NCBI GenBank assembly: GCA_014380365.1
Contig: JACMJZ010000031.1
Location: 62,001 to 126,000, forward strand
Length of the DNA: 64,000 nucleotides
Direction: 5' to 3'
Source: Pyrinomonadaceae bacterium
GTDB taxonomy: Bacteria > Acidobacteriota > Blastocatellia > Pyrinomonadales > Pyrinomonadaceae
In this document: positions 27,301-35,845 of the stretch, piece after piece
Layout of the letters: each line of letters opens with the position of its first letter
Position numbering within the stretch: position 1 is the stretch's first letter
Notes under the pieces: model-generated
What the model was told of the DNA's origin: nothing
The model's input: the letters and a program-made list of their open reading frames with translations, nothing else
Databases searched by the model: none
Translations under genes and position numbers: made by a program

Positions 27301-28144
27301 GAAACTGTCCGCCGAACTCTGCGAGCGCGCTGCGGAGGCTTTGCGCGACCGGTGCACGGGAGTGACCTGGGAGCTGACGATTGCCAATCGAATCATGTTG
27401 AGCGCGCTACTCTATGAGGGGGAGATAGCGGAAGTATCGCGTCGCGTGCCAAGCTTGCTGGCGGCTGCGCTCGAACAGGGAAATCTTTTTGCGGCCACCG
27501 ATTTGCGCACGCGCCTGAATTTGATCTGGCTGGCTACCGATGATCCGGACAAGGCCAGGGCCGAGGTCATAGAAGCTCTCTCAGACTGGCCGCAGGAAGG
27601 GTTTCATCTGCAGCATTACAGCTCGTTGCAGGCCCTGGTGCAGAACGAGCTTTACACGGGAGATACCGAAGTTGCCTGGAAACATATCGAAGGGCAATGG
27701 TCGGCGTTGGAGAGTTCAATGCTGCTGCGTTTCCAAGTGCTTCGGATTGATGCTACCCATTTGCGCGCTCGCGCCGCCCTGGCCACGGCCGCCCACGGAC
27801 GCGCAGACGGACGCGCGGACAGGTTGCGTCTCGCCGAGAAATTGGCGCGCAAGCTGGAAACGGAAAACATGCGTTGGGCCACGCCGTTCGCAAGTTTGGT
27901 GCGGGCCGCAGTAGCGCAGCAGCGATCACAGTCAGCAGCCGCTTTCAGGCTCTTAGGGGAGGCAATTCGCGGATTCGAAGCCGTTGATATGCAACTCTAC
28001 GCTGCGGCAGCGCGGCGCCGGCTGGGGGAGACGACGGGCGGCGAAAAGGGCAGCGCGCTGGTCGCGCAGGCTGATTCATGGATGGCGAACCAGAAGATTA
28101 AGAAACCCGACTTGATGACGCGCATGCTGGCGCCAGGATTTTGA
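24323..28144 (+). CDS. Serine/threonine protein kinase fused to an AAA/NACHT-like ATPase and TPR region, 1273 aa
   Basis: Kinase motifs (GSGGMGVVYEV, LHRDIKPSNVLV, LDFGLV); FIGRERELKEL...GGSGMGKSAL; helical TPR-like C-terminus. Confidence 0.92.
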   Translation: MSQNSHEFLGTARFRIRRRLGSGGMGVVYEVHDLETDKVVALKTLTRAEASHISRFKNEFRSLADVSHPNLVALYEFMADGQYWFFTMELVQGGNFLEYVRPGYKAKRAQSSRTQTLRKTTRGPGSELLADYEAETVELDSIRGSYAPDEPDHRKLASSLTKAKLDVSRLRVAMRQLAEGLHGLHETGKLHRDIKPSNVLVTKDGRVVILDFGLVAEAAAAESNESFTLAGTPDYMSPEQGAQFPLTRASDWYSVGVILYQSLTGRLPFSGKFFEVMMNKQNFDPPAPSELVKNVPQDLNDLCVALLYRQPEQRPSGREILAALGQGQTGPLLPPIMLPPASSAVQTSSFIGRERELKELNDAFAGTRRGQTVTVYLHGGSGMGKSALAQHFLDELRGAEAGVVILEGRCYERESVPYKALDGVVDSLTKYLMSLPVAKAEALMPREILALARLFPVMRQVDCVFNAPYSQHEIPDPFTLRRKAFAALRELLGRISDRQPLALYIDDLQWSDADSTSLLEDLLRPPDAPPLLLVSSFRSEDIQAKPFLKSLLEKAGTESCREVLIGALSETESLTLVRATLGPGVAGLEPFSKAILLEAGGNPFLLEQLARYAATCDQTATTGITLAMMLEARLNHLPVGAREFVEALAVAGRPINPEVAYQAAELSGDELPLVSSLRAAQFLRTGGAEHTLELFHDRIRQTLAAQLDPRQVTQIHRRLAQAIESRGIDDPEALFEHYLGAGERVRAATHAAAAARKAASALAFDRATALYRRALDLAPSRGTDVELKRGLADALANAGRPAEAAEAYLEVAQVSPAGQSLDFKRRAAEQLLMGGHIKEGLDQIRSVLAAIGFKYPAGPKRALFSLLMKRVQIRLRGLNFKERDVSEISESELVRIDTCWAVAAGLGLVDLIRGADFQSRHLLLALRAGEPYRVARAMALEAAQVASRGGAARERVRQVSRRAEELSRRVGHPHAISLSIWANGVSAYLMGNWKLSAELCERAAEALRDRCTGVTWELTIANRIMLSALLYEGEIAEVSRRVPSLLAAALEQGNLFAATDLRTRLNLIWLATDDPDKARAEVIEALSDWPQEGFHLQHYSSLQALVQNELYTGDTEVAWKHIEGQWSALESSMLLRFQVLRIDATHLRARAALATAAHGRADGRADRLRLAEKLARKLETENMRWATPFASLVRAAVAQQRSQSAAAFRLLGEAIRGFEAVDMQLYAAAARRRLGETTGGEKGSALVAQADSWMANQKIKKPDLMTRMLAPGF

Positions 28145-28167
28145 CAAGCTGTATCCGCAAAGCTGTA

Positions 28168-28271
28168 TCCGCAGATTACGCCGATTACACAGATTAGAAG
28201 TCAAAAAGGATCCATGACGGCATGACAAGCTGTCTCTTCTGATAATCGGTGTAATCGGCGTAATCTGCGGA
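28168..28271. repeat. Inverted repeat, family C (tccgcagattacgccgattacacMgatta), 29-30 bp arms, between convergent genes
   Basis: Arms 28168-28196 and 28242-28271 nearly perfectly complementary. Confidence 0.9.
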
Positions 28272-28307
28272 CAGTCGCTTAACGCGGCAAACTGCGGGCT
28301 TGCTCAC

Positions 28308-29156
28308 TCAGGTTGACGTCAGATCTCTAAAGGCGTTACGAATCCGGGCGCAGATACTTCCGGCCACAAACGCATATTGACGGAAGTCGAAGGTGGTGAC
28401 CGGGGCTACGCCGTAGCTGGCCGAAGTGAGAAGAATTTCCTCCGCCTCCGTGAGATCCCCCAGTTCATACACTCCCTCAATCACCGGAATAAATTGTTTA
28501 GCTGCCAACTCAATGACGGCTGCACGCGTTACACCCGGGAGGGTTCCCGTGCTGAGGTTCGGCGTGTGCAGCGTGCCTTCCTTCACCCAAAAGATGCTGG
28601 CCATCGTCGCCGAAACAATCTCGCCGCGTTCGTTGAGCATCACCGCTTCGTCAAACTCGCGCGCCTGCGCTTCTTCCCACGCCAGCACCTCGTCCAGATA
28701 GTTCAAACTCTTGATGCCCGCCAGCGGAGACAAAGTGTTGTGACGGTAAGGCGAAACAGCAAGCGACAGCCCCGCCGAAGAAATCTTTTGCGCCTCTCCG
28801 GTCATGATCAGCAAATCAGTCTTCCGGTCACCCGCTTTTTTAGTTTTCCAAACGTCGCGTCCGCTTCGCGCCAGGAGAATGACGCGCGCGCGCCCGGTGT
28901 CCACGCGATTAACGGCGATAAGTTTCCGCAGCGCCTCGCCAACGTTTGCTTCGTTGATCCCGTTGCAGTCGACGCTCAATTTCGAGGCGTCTTCTGCGAG
29001 GCGTTGCCAGTGTTCCGGCCATAGGAAGGGTTTGCCTTTGTAAATTGCCACGGTCGTGAAGACGCCGCGGCCATAAAGCATGGCTGACGAAACGGGTGCC
29101 ACGCGCGCCTTCGTCGCTTCGAGCATCACCTTGTTGAGATAAATTACCGGGTGCAA
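28308..29156 (-). CDS. Class IV aminotransferase (branched-chain aminotransferase / aminodeoxychorismate lyase family)
   Basis: MLYGRGVFTTVAIYKGKPFLWPEHWQRL, IKSLNYLDEVLA, Glu/Gly-rich SATMASIFWV. Confidence 0.88.
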   Translation of the reverse strand: MHPVIYLNKVMLEATKARVAPVSSAMLYGRGVFTTVAIYKGKPFLWPEHWQRLAEDASKLSVDCNGINEANVGEALRKLIAVNRVDTGRARVILLARSGRDVWKTKKAGDRKTDLLIMTGEAQKISSAGLSLAVSPYRHNTLSPLAGIKSLNYLDEVLAWEEAQAREFDEAVMLNERGEIVSATMASIFWVKEGTLHTPNLSTGTLPGVTRAAVIELAAKQFIPVIEGVYELGDLTEAEEILLTSASYGVAPVTTFDFRQYAFVAGSICARIRNAFRDLTST

Positions 29157-29200
29157 GGCTGGTGTCTCTCAACCTCCGGGCCACTGCCCCCACTAGCGAT

Positions 29201-31498
29201 CTACTCTTTACCGGCGGCCATGACTTCGGCTTCGAGTTTTCTGGAGAGGGAGCTGCGCCAGACATGCTCCAGTTCATGAACGTCAGTTGAGATGGCGTCT
29301 TCTGCGCCAACGGCGATGCGAAGTCTACTACCTCCGACACTGCCGATTAACGTTAACGGACAATTCTTCCGTTCGGCAATGGTTTCTATGGCGCGCTGAG
29401 ACGCAGGCGAAAAGCTAATGACGATTCGCGATGGCGATTCACTGAAGAGAACGGAGGAAATGGAAAGCTGAGCTGGCAGTGCTTCTTGCCGTGTTTCCGT
29501 GAGTGACACGTCCGCTCCAATGGACTCGCGGTTCAGGGAAGAAAAACAACACTCTGCAAGGGCGACTGCAATTCCGCCATCGGAGCAGTCATGGGCCGAC
29601 CTGAGCAAGCCTGCCTCCGCTGCCTCAAGACAGGCGGCCTGCACCGCTAGTTCTCTTTGTAGATCAAGTTGCGGAACGCTGCCTTCAGCGATCATCGACT
29701 CGGTGGAAACGCCGTCGATTGTCGCAGCATACTCGCTGAGGGAAAGATCGTTTGCGGTGGTGCCCAGTAGAGCGATCAAGTCACCTTCTTGTTTGAATCC
29801 CGGTTGCACGACGCGGCGCACGTCTTCCACGAGACCGATCATGCCAATCACGGGCGTCGGAAGAATGCCGCGACCTTCAGTCTCGTTGTAGAAGGAAACG
29901 TTGCCTGAAACGACAGGCGTGTTGAATGCGCGGCAGGCTTCCGCGATGCCGTCGACAACTTCTGAGAACGACCACATCACTTCCGGCCGCTCAGGCGATG
30001 CGAAGTTGAGACAGTTTGTTATCGCAATTGGCCGGGCGCCGACGCACACCACGTTGCGAGCCGCTTCGGCAACGATCAACTTGGTGCCTTCGCGCGGGTT
30101 CGCGGCGCAGTAACGCCCGTTTCCATCGAGCGACATTGCCAGTGCGCGTCGGGTTTCTTTGATGCGGATAACCGCAGCATCAGCGCCAGGCAGCACGGCG
30201 GTGTTGGTCCTGACCATGTGATCGTATTGCCGGTAGACCCAGTGCTTGGAAGCGATGTTGGGCGAAGCAAGGAGCCGAAGCAAGGCGTCGTTATGGTTTT
30301 GGACGTTGGACTTTGGACGTTGGACTTTGGACTCCAGACTGTGGACTTTGGACTCTGGACTTACCATCGGGCGTTCATAGAGTGGCGCTTCATCGGTGAG
30401 AAAAGCGACCGGAATATCCGCGACTGTCTCCCCGTCGTGGGTGACGACCATGTTCGATCCTTCGCGCACACGACCAATTACCACCGCATCAAGGTCCCAC
30501 TTACGAAAGATATCAATCACTTCGCGTTCGCGTCCCGAATGGGCTACGATCAGCATCCGCTCCTGCGATTCGGAGAGGAGCATCTCGTAAGCCGTCATCC
30601 CGGTTTCGCGTTGCGGGACTAGAGATAAATTAATTTCTATACCGGTACCAGCACGCGCGGCCATTTCGCACGAAGAAGATGTAAGACCAGCAGCGCCCAT
30701 ATCCTGAATTCCCGCCACGGCTCCGCTGCGCATCGCTTCGAGACAAGCTTCCAAAAGCAGCTTCTCCAGAAAAGGATCTCCCACCTGAACAGTCGGCCGC
30801 TTTGCCAACGCTTCTTCGTCAAACTCTGCTGAGGCCATCGTCGCGCCATGAATCCCATCGCGTCCCGTCTTCGCGCCGACGTAAAGGATCGGATTACCAA
30901 TTCCAGTGGCCTTACCGAAGAAGATCTGATCGTGGCGCACCAGTCCCAACGCAAACGCGTTCACGAGTGGATTGAGCGAGTAAGCATCATCAAAGGCAAC
31001 TTCGCCGCCCACAGTTGCCACGCCAAACGCATTACCGTAGTGTGCGATGCCGCCAACCACGCCAGCCAGCAATGATCGGTTACGACGTCCATATTTGGGA
31101 TGATCAAGAGAACCGAAACGCAAGCTGTTCATCGAGGCAATTGGCCGCGCGCCCATCGTAAATACATCGCGCAGAATCCCGCCCACGCCTGTGGCTGCGC
31201 CCTGAAAAGGTTCGATGAATGAAGGATGATTATGCGATTCGATTTTGAAGGCCACGCACCAGCCATCGCCCACATCGACAACGCCGGCGTTCTCACCGGG
31301 CGGTACGATGACGCGTTCGCCGGTGGTCGGGAGGCGGCGCAGATGAATGCGCGAGGATTTATACGAGCAGTGTTCAGACCACATTACCGAGAAGATGCCC
31401 AGCTCATCAAACGACGGCTCGCGCCCCATCAGTGACTGGATACGCTTAAATTCTTCGAGGGTAAGATTGTGGGCGGCGATTACTTCGGGAGTGATCAT
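29201..31498 (-). CDS. purL: Phosphoribosylformylglycinamidine synthase subunit PurL, with a repeat-derived linker insertion
   Basis: [57 protein letters not shown]. Confidence 0.97.
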   Translation of the reverse strand: MITPEVIAAHNLTLEEFKRIQSLMGREPSFDELGIFSVMWSEHCSYKSSRIHLRRLPTTGERVIVPPGENAGVVDVGDGWCVAFKIESHNHPSFIEPFQGAATGVGGILRDVFTMGARPIASMNSLRFGSLDHPKYGRRNRSLLAGVVGGIAHYGNAFGVATVGGEVAFDDAYSLNPLVNAFALGLVRHDQIFFGKATGIGNPILYVGAKTGRDGIHGATMASAEFDEEALAKRPTVQVGDPFLEKLLLEACLEAMRSGAVAGIQDMGAAGLTSSSCEMAARAGTGIEINLSLVPQRETGMTAYEMLLSESQERMLIVAHSGREREVIDIFRKWDLDAVVIGRVREGSNMVVTHDGETVADIPVAFLTDEAPLYERPMVSPESKVHSLESKVQRPKSNVQNHNDALLRLLASPNIASKHWVYRQYDHMVRTNTAVLPGADAAVIRIKETRRALAMSLDGNGRYCAANPREGTKLIVAEAARNVVCVGARPIAITNCLNFASPERPEVMWSFSEVVDGIAEACRAFNTPVVSGNVSFYNETEGRGILPTPVIGMIGLVEDVRRVVQPGFKQEGDLIALLGTTANDLSLSEYAATIDGVSTESMIAEGSVPQLDLQRELAVQAACLEAAEAGLLRSAHDCSDGGIAVALAECCFSSLNRESIGADVSLTETRQEALPAQLSISSVLFSESPSRIVISFSPASQRAIETIAERKNCPLTLIGSVGGSRLRIAVGAEDAISTDVHELEHVWRSSLSRKLEAEVMAAGKE
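30297..30362. repeat. Degenerate ~10-bp-unit repeat tract (ttggactttgga/cgttggactt) inside purL
   Basis: gttttggacgttggactttggacgttggactttggactccagactgtggactttggactctggactt; encodes [22 protein letters not shown]. Confidence 0.9.
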
Positions 31499-31505
31499 GA
31501 TGAAG

Positions 31506-31591
31506 TGATGAGTAATGAGTGATGAGTAATGAGTGGGAAGCAGAAGCCAGGAAGCGCTCTACTCATCACTCATCACTTTCCACTCATCACC
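31506..31591. repeat. Inverted repeat, family D (gatgagtaatgagtgatgagtaatgagtgg / ctcatcactcatcactttccactcatcac)
   Basis: Arms ~31506-31538 and ~31559-31591. Confidence 0.85.
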
Positions 31592-32139
31592 TTTTCGATG
31601 GCCTCGCGTAACTCGGCGGTATTGAAACGTCCAAATTTCTTGAAGACGATCTCGCCCTTCCCGTTGTAGAGAAATGTTGCCGGCAAAGCGCCTTCCCAGG
31701 CTGGATCCACCAGCTTGATCGACGGTTCAGGGTCGGCCACATTCAACAAGTACACCGGCATCCGCGCTTTCATCAGGCGCAGAAACCTGGGCACTTCAGT
31801 TTTGAGTTCCGTCAAGTCGTCCAGCGAGATCGCGATTGTATCGAGACCCCTGGCTCGATAGTCCTTGTCAATCTCCACCAGATCTGGAAATTCTTCGCGA
31901 CAAGGATCGCACCAGGTAGCCCAATAATTGACGAGCAAGGGACGCGTGCCGTCGCGTTTCAATAACGCCGGAAACTGCTCAGCAGTTATCACGCGGACCG
32001 CTAAGGGCTTCACAGCTGCGCGTCTACCTTGGGTGCCTCGAGGTTTGCGAGCCTCTTGCGACCTGAGAGGAGCTGTGAAGCTTAGTAGCAAACTGACGAC
32101 GCAGAGAGCGAGCAGAAAAGTTCTTGCCAGTCGCAACAT
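31573..32139 (-). CDS. TlpA-family thioredoxin-like protein
   Basis: LLVNYWATWCDPCREEFPDL active site; signal-like N-terminus. Confidence 0.93.
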   Translation of the reverse strand: MLRLARTFLLALCVVSLLLSFTAPLRSQEARKPRGTQGRRAAVKPLAVRVITAEQFPALLKRDGTRPLLVNYWATWCDPCREEFPDLVEIDKDYRARGLDTIAISLDDLTELKTEVPRFLRLMKARMPVYLLNVADPEPSIKLVDPAWEGALPATFLYNGKGEIVFKKFGRFNTAELREAIEKVMSGK

Positions 32140-32142
32140 TTA

Positions 32143-32763
32143 TCAAGCCCGCTTGATCGAGCATCCGAAAGCCGTGGCGACAGTCTTGGTAACCGGCTTC
32201 CCGGACAAGCTCGCTTCCATTGCGTCGCGCAATTCAGTGGCGGTGATCTGATCGCCATGCCGGCTGTTATCGATGCGACCTCGGTAGACGAGCTTGTTGC
32301 CGGCGTCGAGGAAATAAGCTTCGGGAGTAACGCTGGCTCCGAGCTGGTCCGCAATCTTGTTGTCTGGATCTTTGAGAATCGGGAATGTCAGGTGGTTAGT
32401 GGCGGCATGAGCCTTTACTGCCGCGGCCGGCTCAGCGACGTTTGAGTTTATCCCGATGACATTAATGCCGCGGGCTTTGTAGTCCTGAGCCAGCTTTTCC
32501 ATGCGCTCATTGTAGGCGTTGGAAACCGGGCATTGGACCGCGACAAAGAGTAGGACCGTGCCCTTCGTCCCCTTGAGCGACGCAAGCGAACGAGCCTTTC
32601 CGTCGGCGTCGGGCAAGCTGAACTCTTCAACGGTCGAGCCGATGGCGGCGGCTGCCGGGAGGTCGGGGGTGTTAGCACGCGTGGCGATATTGGATAAACC
32701 CGCTACGGCACCAACTATGAACAGAGCGGTCAGCATCAGCGAAATAACACATTGCTTCTTCAT
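32143..32763 (-). CDS. Redoxin (AhpC/TSA-like) family protein, secreted
   Basis: LFVAVQCPVSNAYNERMEKLA; signal peptide after MKKQC; SD aaggag upstream of 32763. Confidence 0.88.
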   Translation of the reverse strand: MKKQCVISLMLTALFIVGAVAGLSNIATRANTPDLPAAAAIGSTVEEFSLPDADGKARSLASLKGTKGTVLLFVAVQCPVSNAYNERMEKLAQDYKARGINVIGINSNVAEPAAAVKAHAATNHLTFPILKDPDNKIADQLGASVTPEAYFLDAGNKLVYRGRIDNSRHGDQITATELRDAMEASLSGKPVTKTVATAFGCSIKRA

Positions 32764-32859
32764 AAAAAGGGACTCCTTAAGAAATGTGGAACGAGAAGGG
32801 AAACGAGTGGAAAGATTAGCAGCGCCTACTGGGAGTGGCAAGTGAGGTGGCAAGTAATT

Positions 32860-32909
32860 GTGGCACGCGCATCTTGCGCGTGATTTCACGGGCGGGACTC
32901 CCGTGCCAC
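32860..32909. repeat. 50-bp palindromic REP-like element, family E (gtggcac...cacgggcgggaNtcccgtgccac)
   Basis: Related 51-bp copy at 56556-56606. Confidence 0.88.
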
Positions 32910-33383
32910 GATTGCGACGACTAGGCCCGTCAGTACAAATGTCACCAGAGCAGATAACAGGCAAAACTGGCAGAAGGCCCTGATCACAAAAGCCTGAAGA
33001 TAAACAAGCCAGAGACTGGTGACGAACATCAGGGCCACCGCCAGGGTCAGTAACTTGCCGGCGACTCTGTACCCAAAAGCCCCGAGTGTGGCCAAACTGA
33101 AAACCGTGAAATAGGCGGCGGCGCCTACCAGTGCGAGGGGGATACCGGCGACCGTTGCATACTGGCTACTCAGCACTTCAGAGCATCCCGACACGATCGT
33201 GCACTTAACGCTGCGACCGGCGACGTGCTCGACAGTCAGGTAGATCGCATCGGCCAGGCCCACCAGAGAAACCACGGATGCCGCCGCATAAAGAAGTGTA
33301 GGCCGAGAGGTATTCGATTCAGTTTGTAAGTCGGGTGTGACTGCCACGGCGAGTAGAGTTGTCCATATCCTTGGGGCGTCCAT
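32886..33383 (-). CDS. Vitamin K epoxide reductase (VKOR) family protein
   Basis: GLADAIYLTVEH, VSGCSEVLSSQYATVAGIPLALVGAAAY, FCQFCLLSA; start uncertain (33383 or GTG ~33348; ORF opens at 33449). Confidence 0.88.
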   Translation of the reverse strand: MDAPRIWTTLLAVAVTPDLQTESNTSRPTLLYAAASVVSLVGLADAIYLTVEHVAGRSVKCTIVSGCSEVLSSQYATVAGIPLALVGAAAYFTVFSLATLGAFGYRVAGKLLTLAVALMFVTSLWLVYLQAFVIRAFCQFCLLSALVTFVLTGLVVAIVARESRP

Positions 33384-33436
33384 CTGTGGGTGCCCCTCTT
33401 TTCGTCCCAATCCGGCGCGCCCACAGGGGGACGCCC
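33374..33436. repeat. Inverted repeat, family F (gggcgtccatctgtggg / cccacagggggacgccc)
   Basis: Arms 33374-33390 and 33420-33436. Confidence 0.85.
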
Positions 33437-33466
33437 TACAATTTTGCAAGCGAGATCCGACCCGCT

Positions 33467-34192
33467 TTATTTGCCGCGGCTGGCGATCTCCGCGGCAATG
33501 AGTGGTCGTAGCTTCTCAGGCGCCAGAGATTCAAAAGGAACCTCACGTCCGTTCATAAAGACCGTCGGCGTGCCTTTGACTCCAAGTGCGCGCGCGCGCT
33601 TGCCATCCAGGAAAATGCGATTTTGCACTGTCTCGCTGGTGAGATCCTGACGGTAGCGATCTATATTCAAACCAATTCTGGTCGCATACTCTTCGAAGAT
33701 TGGACGCACATCGAAAGCGCTTTTCCACGAATTCTGATTTGTATAGATCAAGTCGTGCATCTGCCAAAACTTTCCCTGCAAACCGGCGGCCTCGGCAGCG
33801 CGTGCGGCAGAAAGTGCGTGCTCATGTGCCGGTACCAATGGATACTCACGAAAGATCACTCGCAGGCGCGCGCCGAATTCCTTCTCCATCGTTTTTATTA
33901 CCGGGTGAAGCATCGCACACGGTGGACATTGAAAGTCGCCAAACTCTTCAAGCGTCACTGGCGCGTTAGCCGGCCCCTCGGCGTGCGGAGGATCAGCGCC
34001 GGCATCCGCAACGACCACAGGACTCGGCGCGCCAGGGGTGTTTGCCGGGTTTGGGCCAGCAATTTGTGAAACTGCCGGCGTTTCATAGCGCGCGATGGGC
34101 GCGTCGGTGCCGGAGCGCATCAGGGACCATCCGACGGCCAACGCGATGCCTAACACCGCGACAATGATCAAAAAAGGAAGAGCGCGTTTCAT
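33467..34192 (-). CDS. DsbA-family thioredoxin-fold protein, membrane-anchored
   Basis: FGDFQCPPCAMLHPVI active-site motif; GTPTVFMNGREV cis-Pro region; N-terminal hydrophobic segment. Confidence 0.92.
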   Translation of the reverse strand: MKRALPFLIIVAVLGIALAVGWSLMRSGTDAPIARYETPAVSQIAGPNPANTPGAPSPVVVADAGADPPHAEGPANAPVTLEEFGDFQCPPCAMLHPVIKTMEKEFGARLRVIFREYPLVPAHEHALSAARAAEAAGLQGKFWQMHDLIYTNQNSWKSAFDVRPIFEEYATRIGLNIDRYRQDLTSETVQNRIFLDGKRARALGVKGTPTVFMNGREVPFESLAPEKLRPLIAAEIASRGK

Positions 34193-34260
34193 TTCATCGA
34201 GACCTTAATCAATTGTTCGTCAGAATTTATTCGTAAGCTGTGGAGATTGCGCCAGCGCAT

Positions 34261-34725
34261 TTACTCGATCGTATAGCCAATTGTCCTATCGAGATCCCCA
34301 TTGACATACACCTGGACCTTATATTTTCCTGACGGCCAATTTATGGGATAAATCAGATGACCATGAATGAGCTGCTCATCAGGACCTGTGGTGTAGTCAA
34401 TATCCTTGATCTTTTGATCTTTAGCGCCCCCAGCGTCAACGATCCACCACGAGAACTTCATCTCGGTACCGGGCTTTGGCTCTTTCAAAGTAGCCACACT
34501 ATGAATCTTTCGGTCACCCGGCTCGAAGGAACTGGTCTTGTCGCCCGGCTTCCCACTACCGTCGTCCTTCGCCATGTGGATTTCCTTGATAAAGATACCG
34601 GGGCCAGTTTCGACGTTAGCGTCCCCGCCGGAACTGGAGTTGGTATTTGTGTTCTTGCCAACACTGCAGGCGAGCACGACGAATACCAGAAGGCCGGCGG
34701 CGAGCCAGGCGGGATGATGTTTCAT
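34261..34725 (-). CDS. Hypothetical lipoprotein, 154 aa
   Basis: Signal peptide with lipobox-like VVLAC. Confidence 0.75.
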   Translation of the reverse strand: MKHHPAWLAAGLLVFVVLACSVGKNTNTNSSSGGDANVETGPGIFIKEIHMAKDDGSGKPGDKTSSFEPGDRKIHSVATLKEPKPGTEMKFSWWIVDAGGAKDQKIKDIDYTTGPDEQLIHGHLIYPINWPSGKYKVQVYVNGDLDRTIGYTIE

Positions 34726-34764
34726 CTCAGGTTCTCCGTAGATGCAGTTGAAAAAAGAAAGCGT

Positions 34765-35463
34765 TTACGCCACGGCAGCCAGGGTAGCTGCAAGCGAGCG
34801 AAAGATATCACGCCCGTCGCTCGAACCCAACAACTCTTCGCACGCCCGCTCGGGATGCGGCATTAACCCGAGCACGTTGCGCTCGCGACTACAAATTCCC
34901 GCAATATTATCCCGCGAACCGTTTGGGTTCGCGGCAGCAGTGACCTCTCCATTGCGGTCACAATAACGCACGACGATTCGATTCTCCTGCTCGAGCGCCT
35001 CAAACGTCGCATCGTCGCAGATGTAGTTTCCCTCGGCATGGGCAATCGGGAGTTGAAGGACGGATCCTCGTTCCATCTCGTTTGTAAAAGGCGTGTCCGA
35101 AGTCTCCACGCGCACAAAGACGTGCTCACAAATAAAATGCAGGTCGCGATTGCGGATCAAGGCACCCGGCAATAGCCCGGCCTCGCAAAGTATTTGAAAG
35201 CCGTTGCAGATGCCTAAGACAAAGCGCCCGCTCGCGGCAAATTTCTTCACCGATTCCATCACCGGGGAAAAACGCGCGAGCGCGCCGGCCCGCAAATAGT
35301 CGCCGTAGGAAAAGCCACCCGGAATAATTAAGGCATCGTAAGAATTTAATTTTGTGTCCCGGTGCCAGATGAAGTCGACCGGCTGGCCCACGTGCTTCGA
35401 GATCACGTGATAGGCATCGTGATCGCAGTTTGAGCCAGGAAAAACTATGACGCCGAATTTCAC
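34765..35463 (-). CDS. purQ: Phosphoribosylformylglycinamidine synthase subunit PurQ
   Basis: [48 protein letters not shown]. Confidence 0.97.
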   Translation of the reverse strand: MKFGVIVFPGSNCDHDAYHVISKHVGQPVDFIWHRDTKLNSYDALIIPGGFSYGDYLRAGALARFSPVMESVKKFAASGRFVLGICNGFQILCEAGLLPGALIRNRDLHFICEHVFVRVETSDTPFTNEMERGSVLQLPIAHAEGNYICDDATFEALEQENRIVVRYCDRNGEVTAAANPNGSRDNIAGICSRERNVLGLMPHPERACEELLGSSDGRDIFRSLAATLAAVA

Positions 35464-35705
35464 GCTTCAATCTCCACTCGGTAGTCTTCAATGATCGGAT
35501 TGGAAAGCACTTCGCGCGCCATCCGGCTCACAGATTCGCGCGCCTCTTCCGGGGTACCGGAGTCGGCAAGCGCGATTTCGAAGTACTTGCCCTGGCGCAC
35601 ATCGGCGATTCCGTCGAAGCCAAGCAGCTCAACCGCATGCTGAATTGCTTTTCCCTGCGGATCGAGAATTCCCGGCTTGAGACTAACGTAGACTTTCGCT
35701 TTCAT
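35460..35705 (-). CDS. purS: Phosphoribosylformylglycinamidine synthase subunit PurS
   Basis: [29 protein letters not shown]; 4-nt overlap with purQ. Confidence 0.96.
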   Translation of the reverse strand: MKAKVYVSLKPGILDPQGKAIQHAVELLGFDGIADVRQGKYFEIALADSGTPEEARESVSRMAREVLSNPIIEDYRVEIEA

Positions 35706-35756
35706 ATCGTTTTGCTTTCATACTAAGACATCGCTGCCCATTGTGTCGCCACAAGC

Positions 35757-35845
35757 AGAAGCCCGACCGTTAGGGAGGGCTCTACGGAACCGCAACGCGG
35801 ATGCTTCAGAAGCTTAAAAAAGCCCTCCCTAACGGTCGGGCTTCT
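35757..35845. repeat. Inverted repeat, family G (agaagcccgaccgttagggagggct), 25-bp perfect arms
   Basis: Arms 35757-35781 and 35821-35845; second copy at 60530-60664. Confidence 0.95.
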
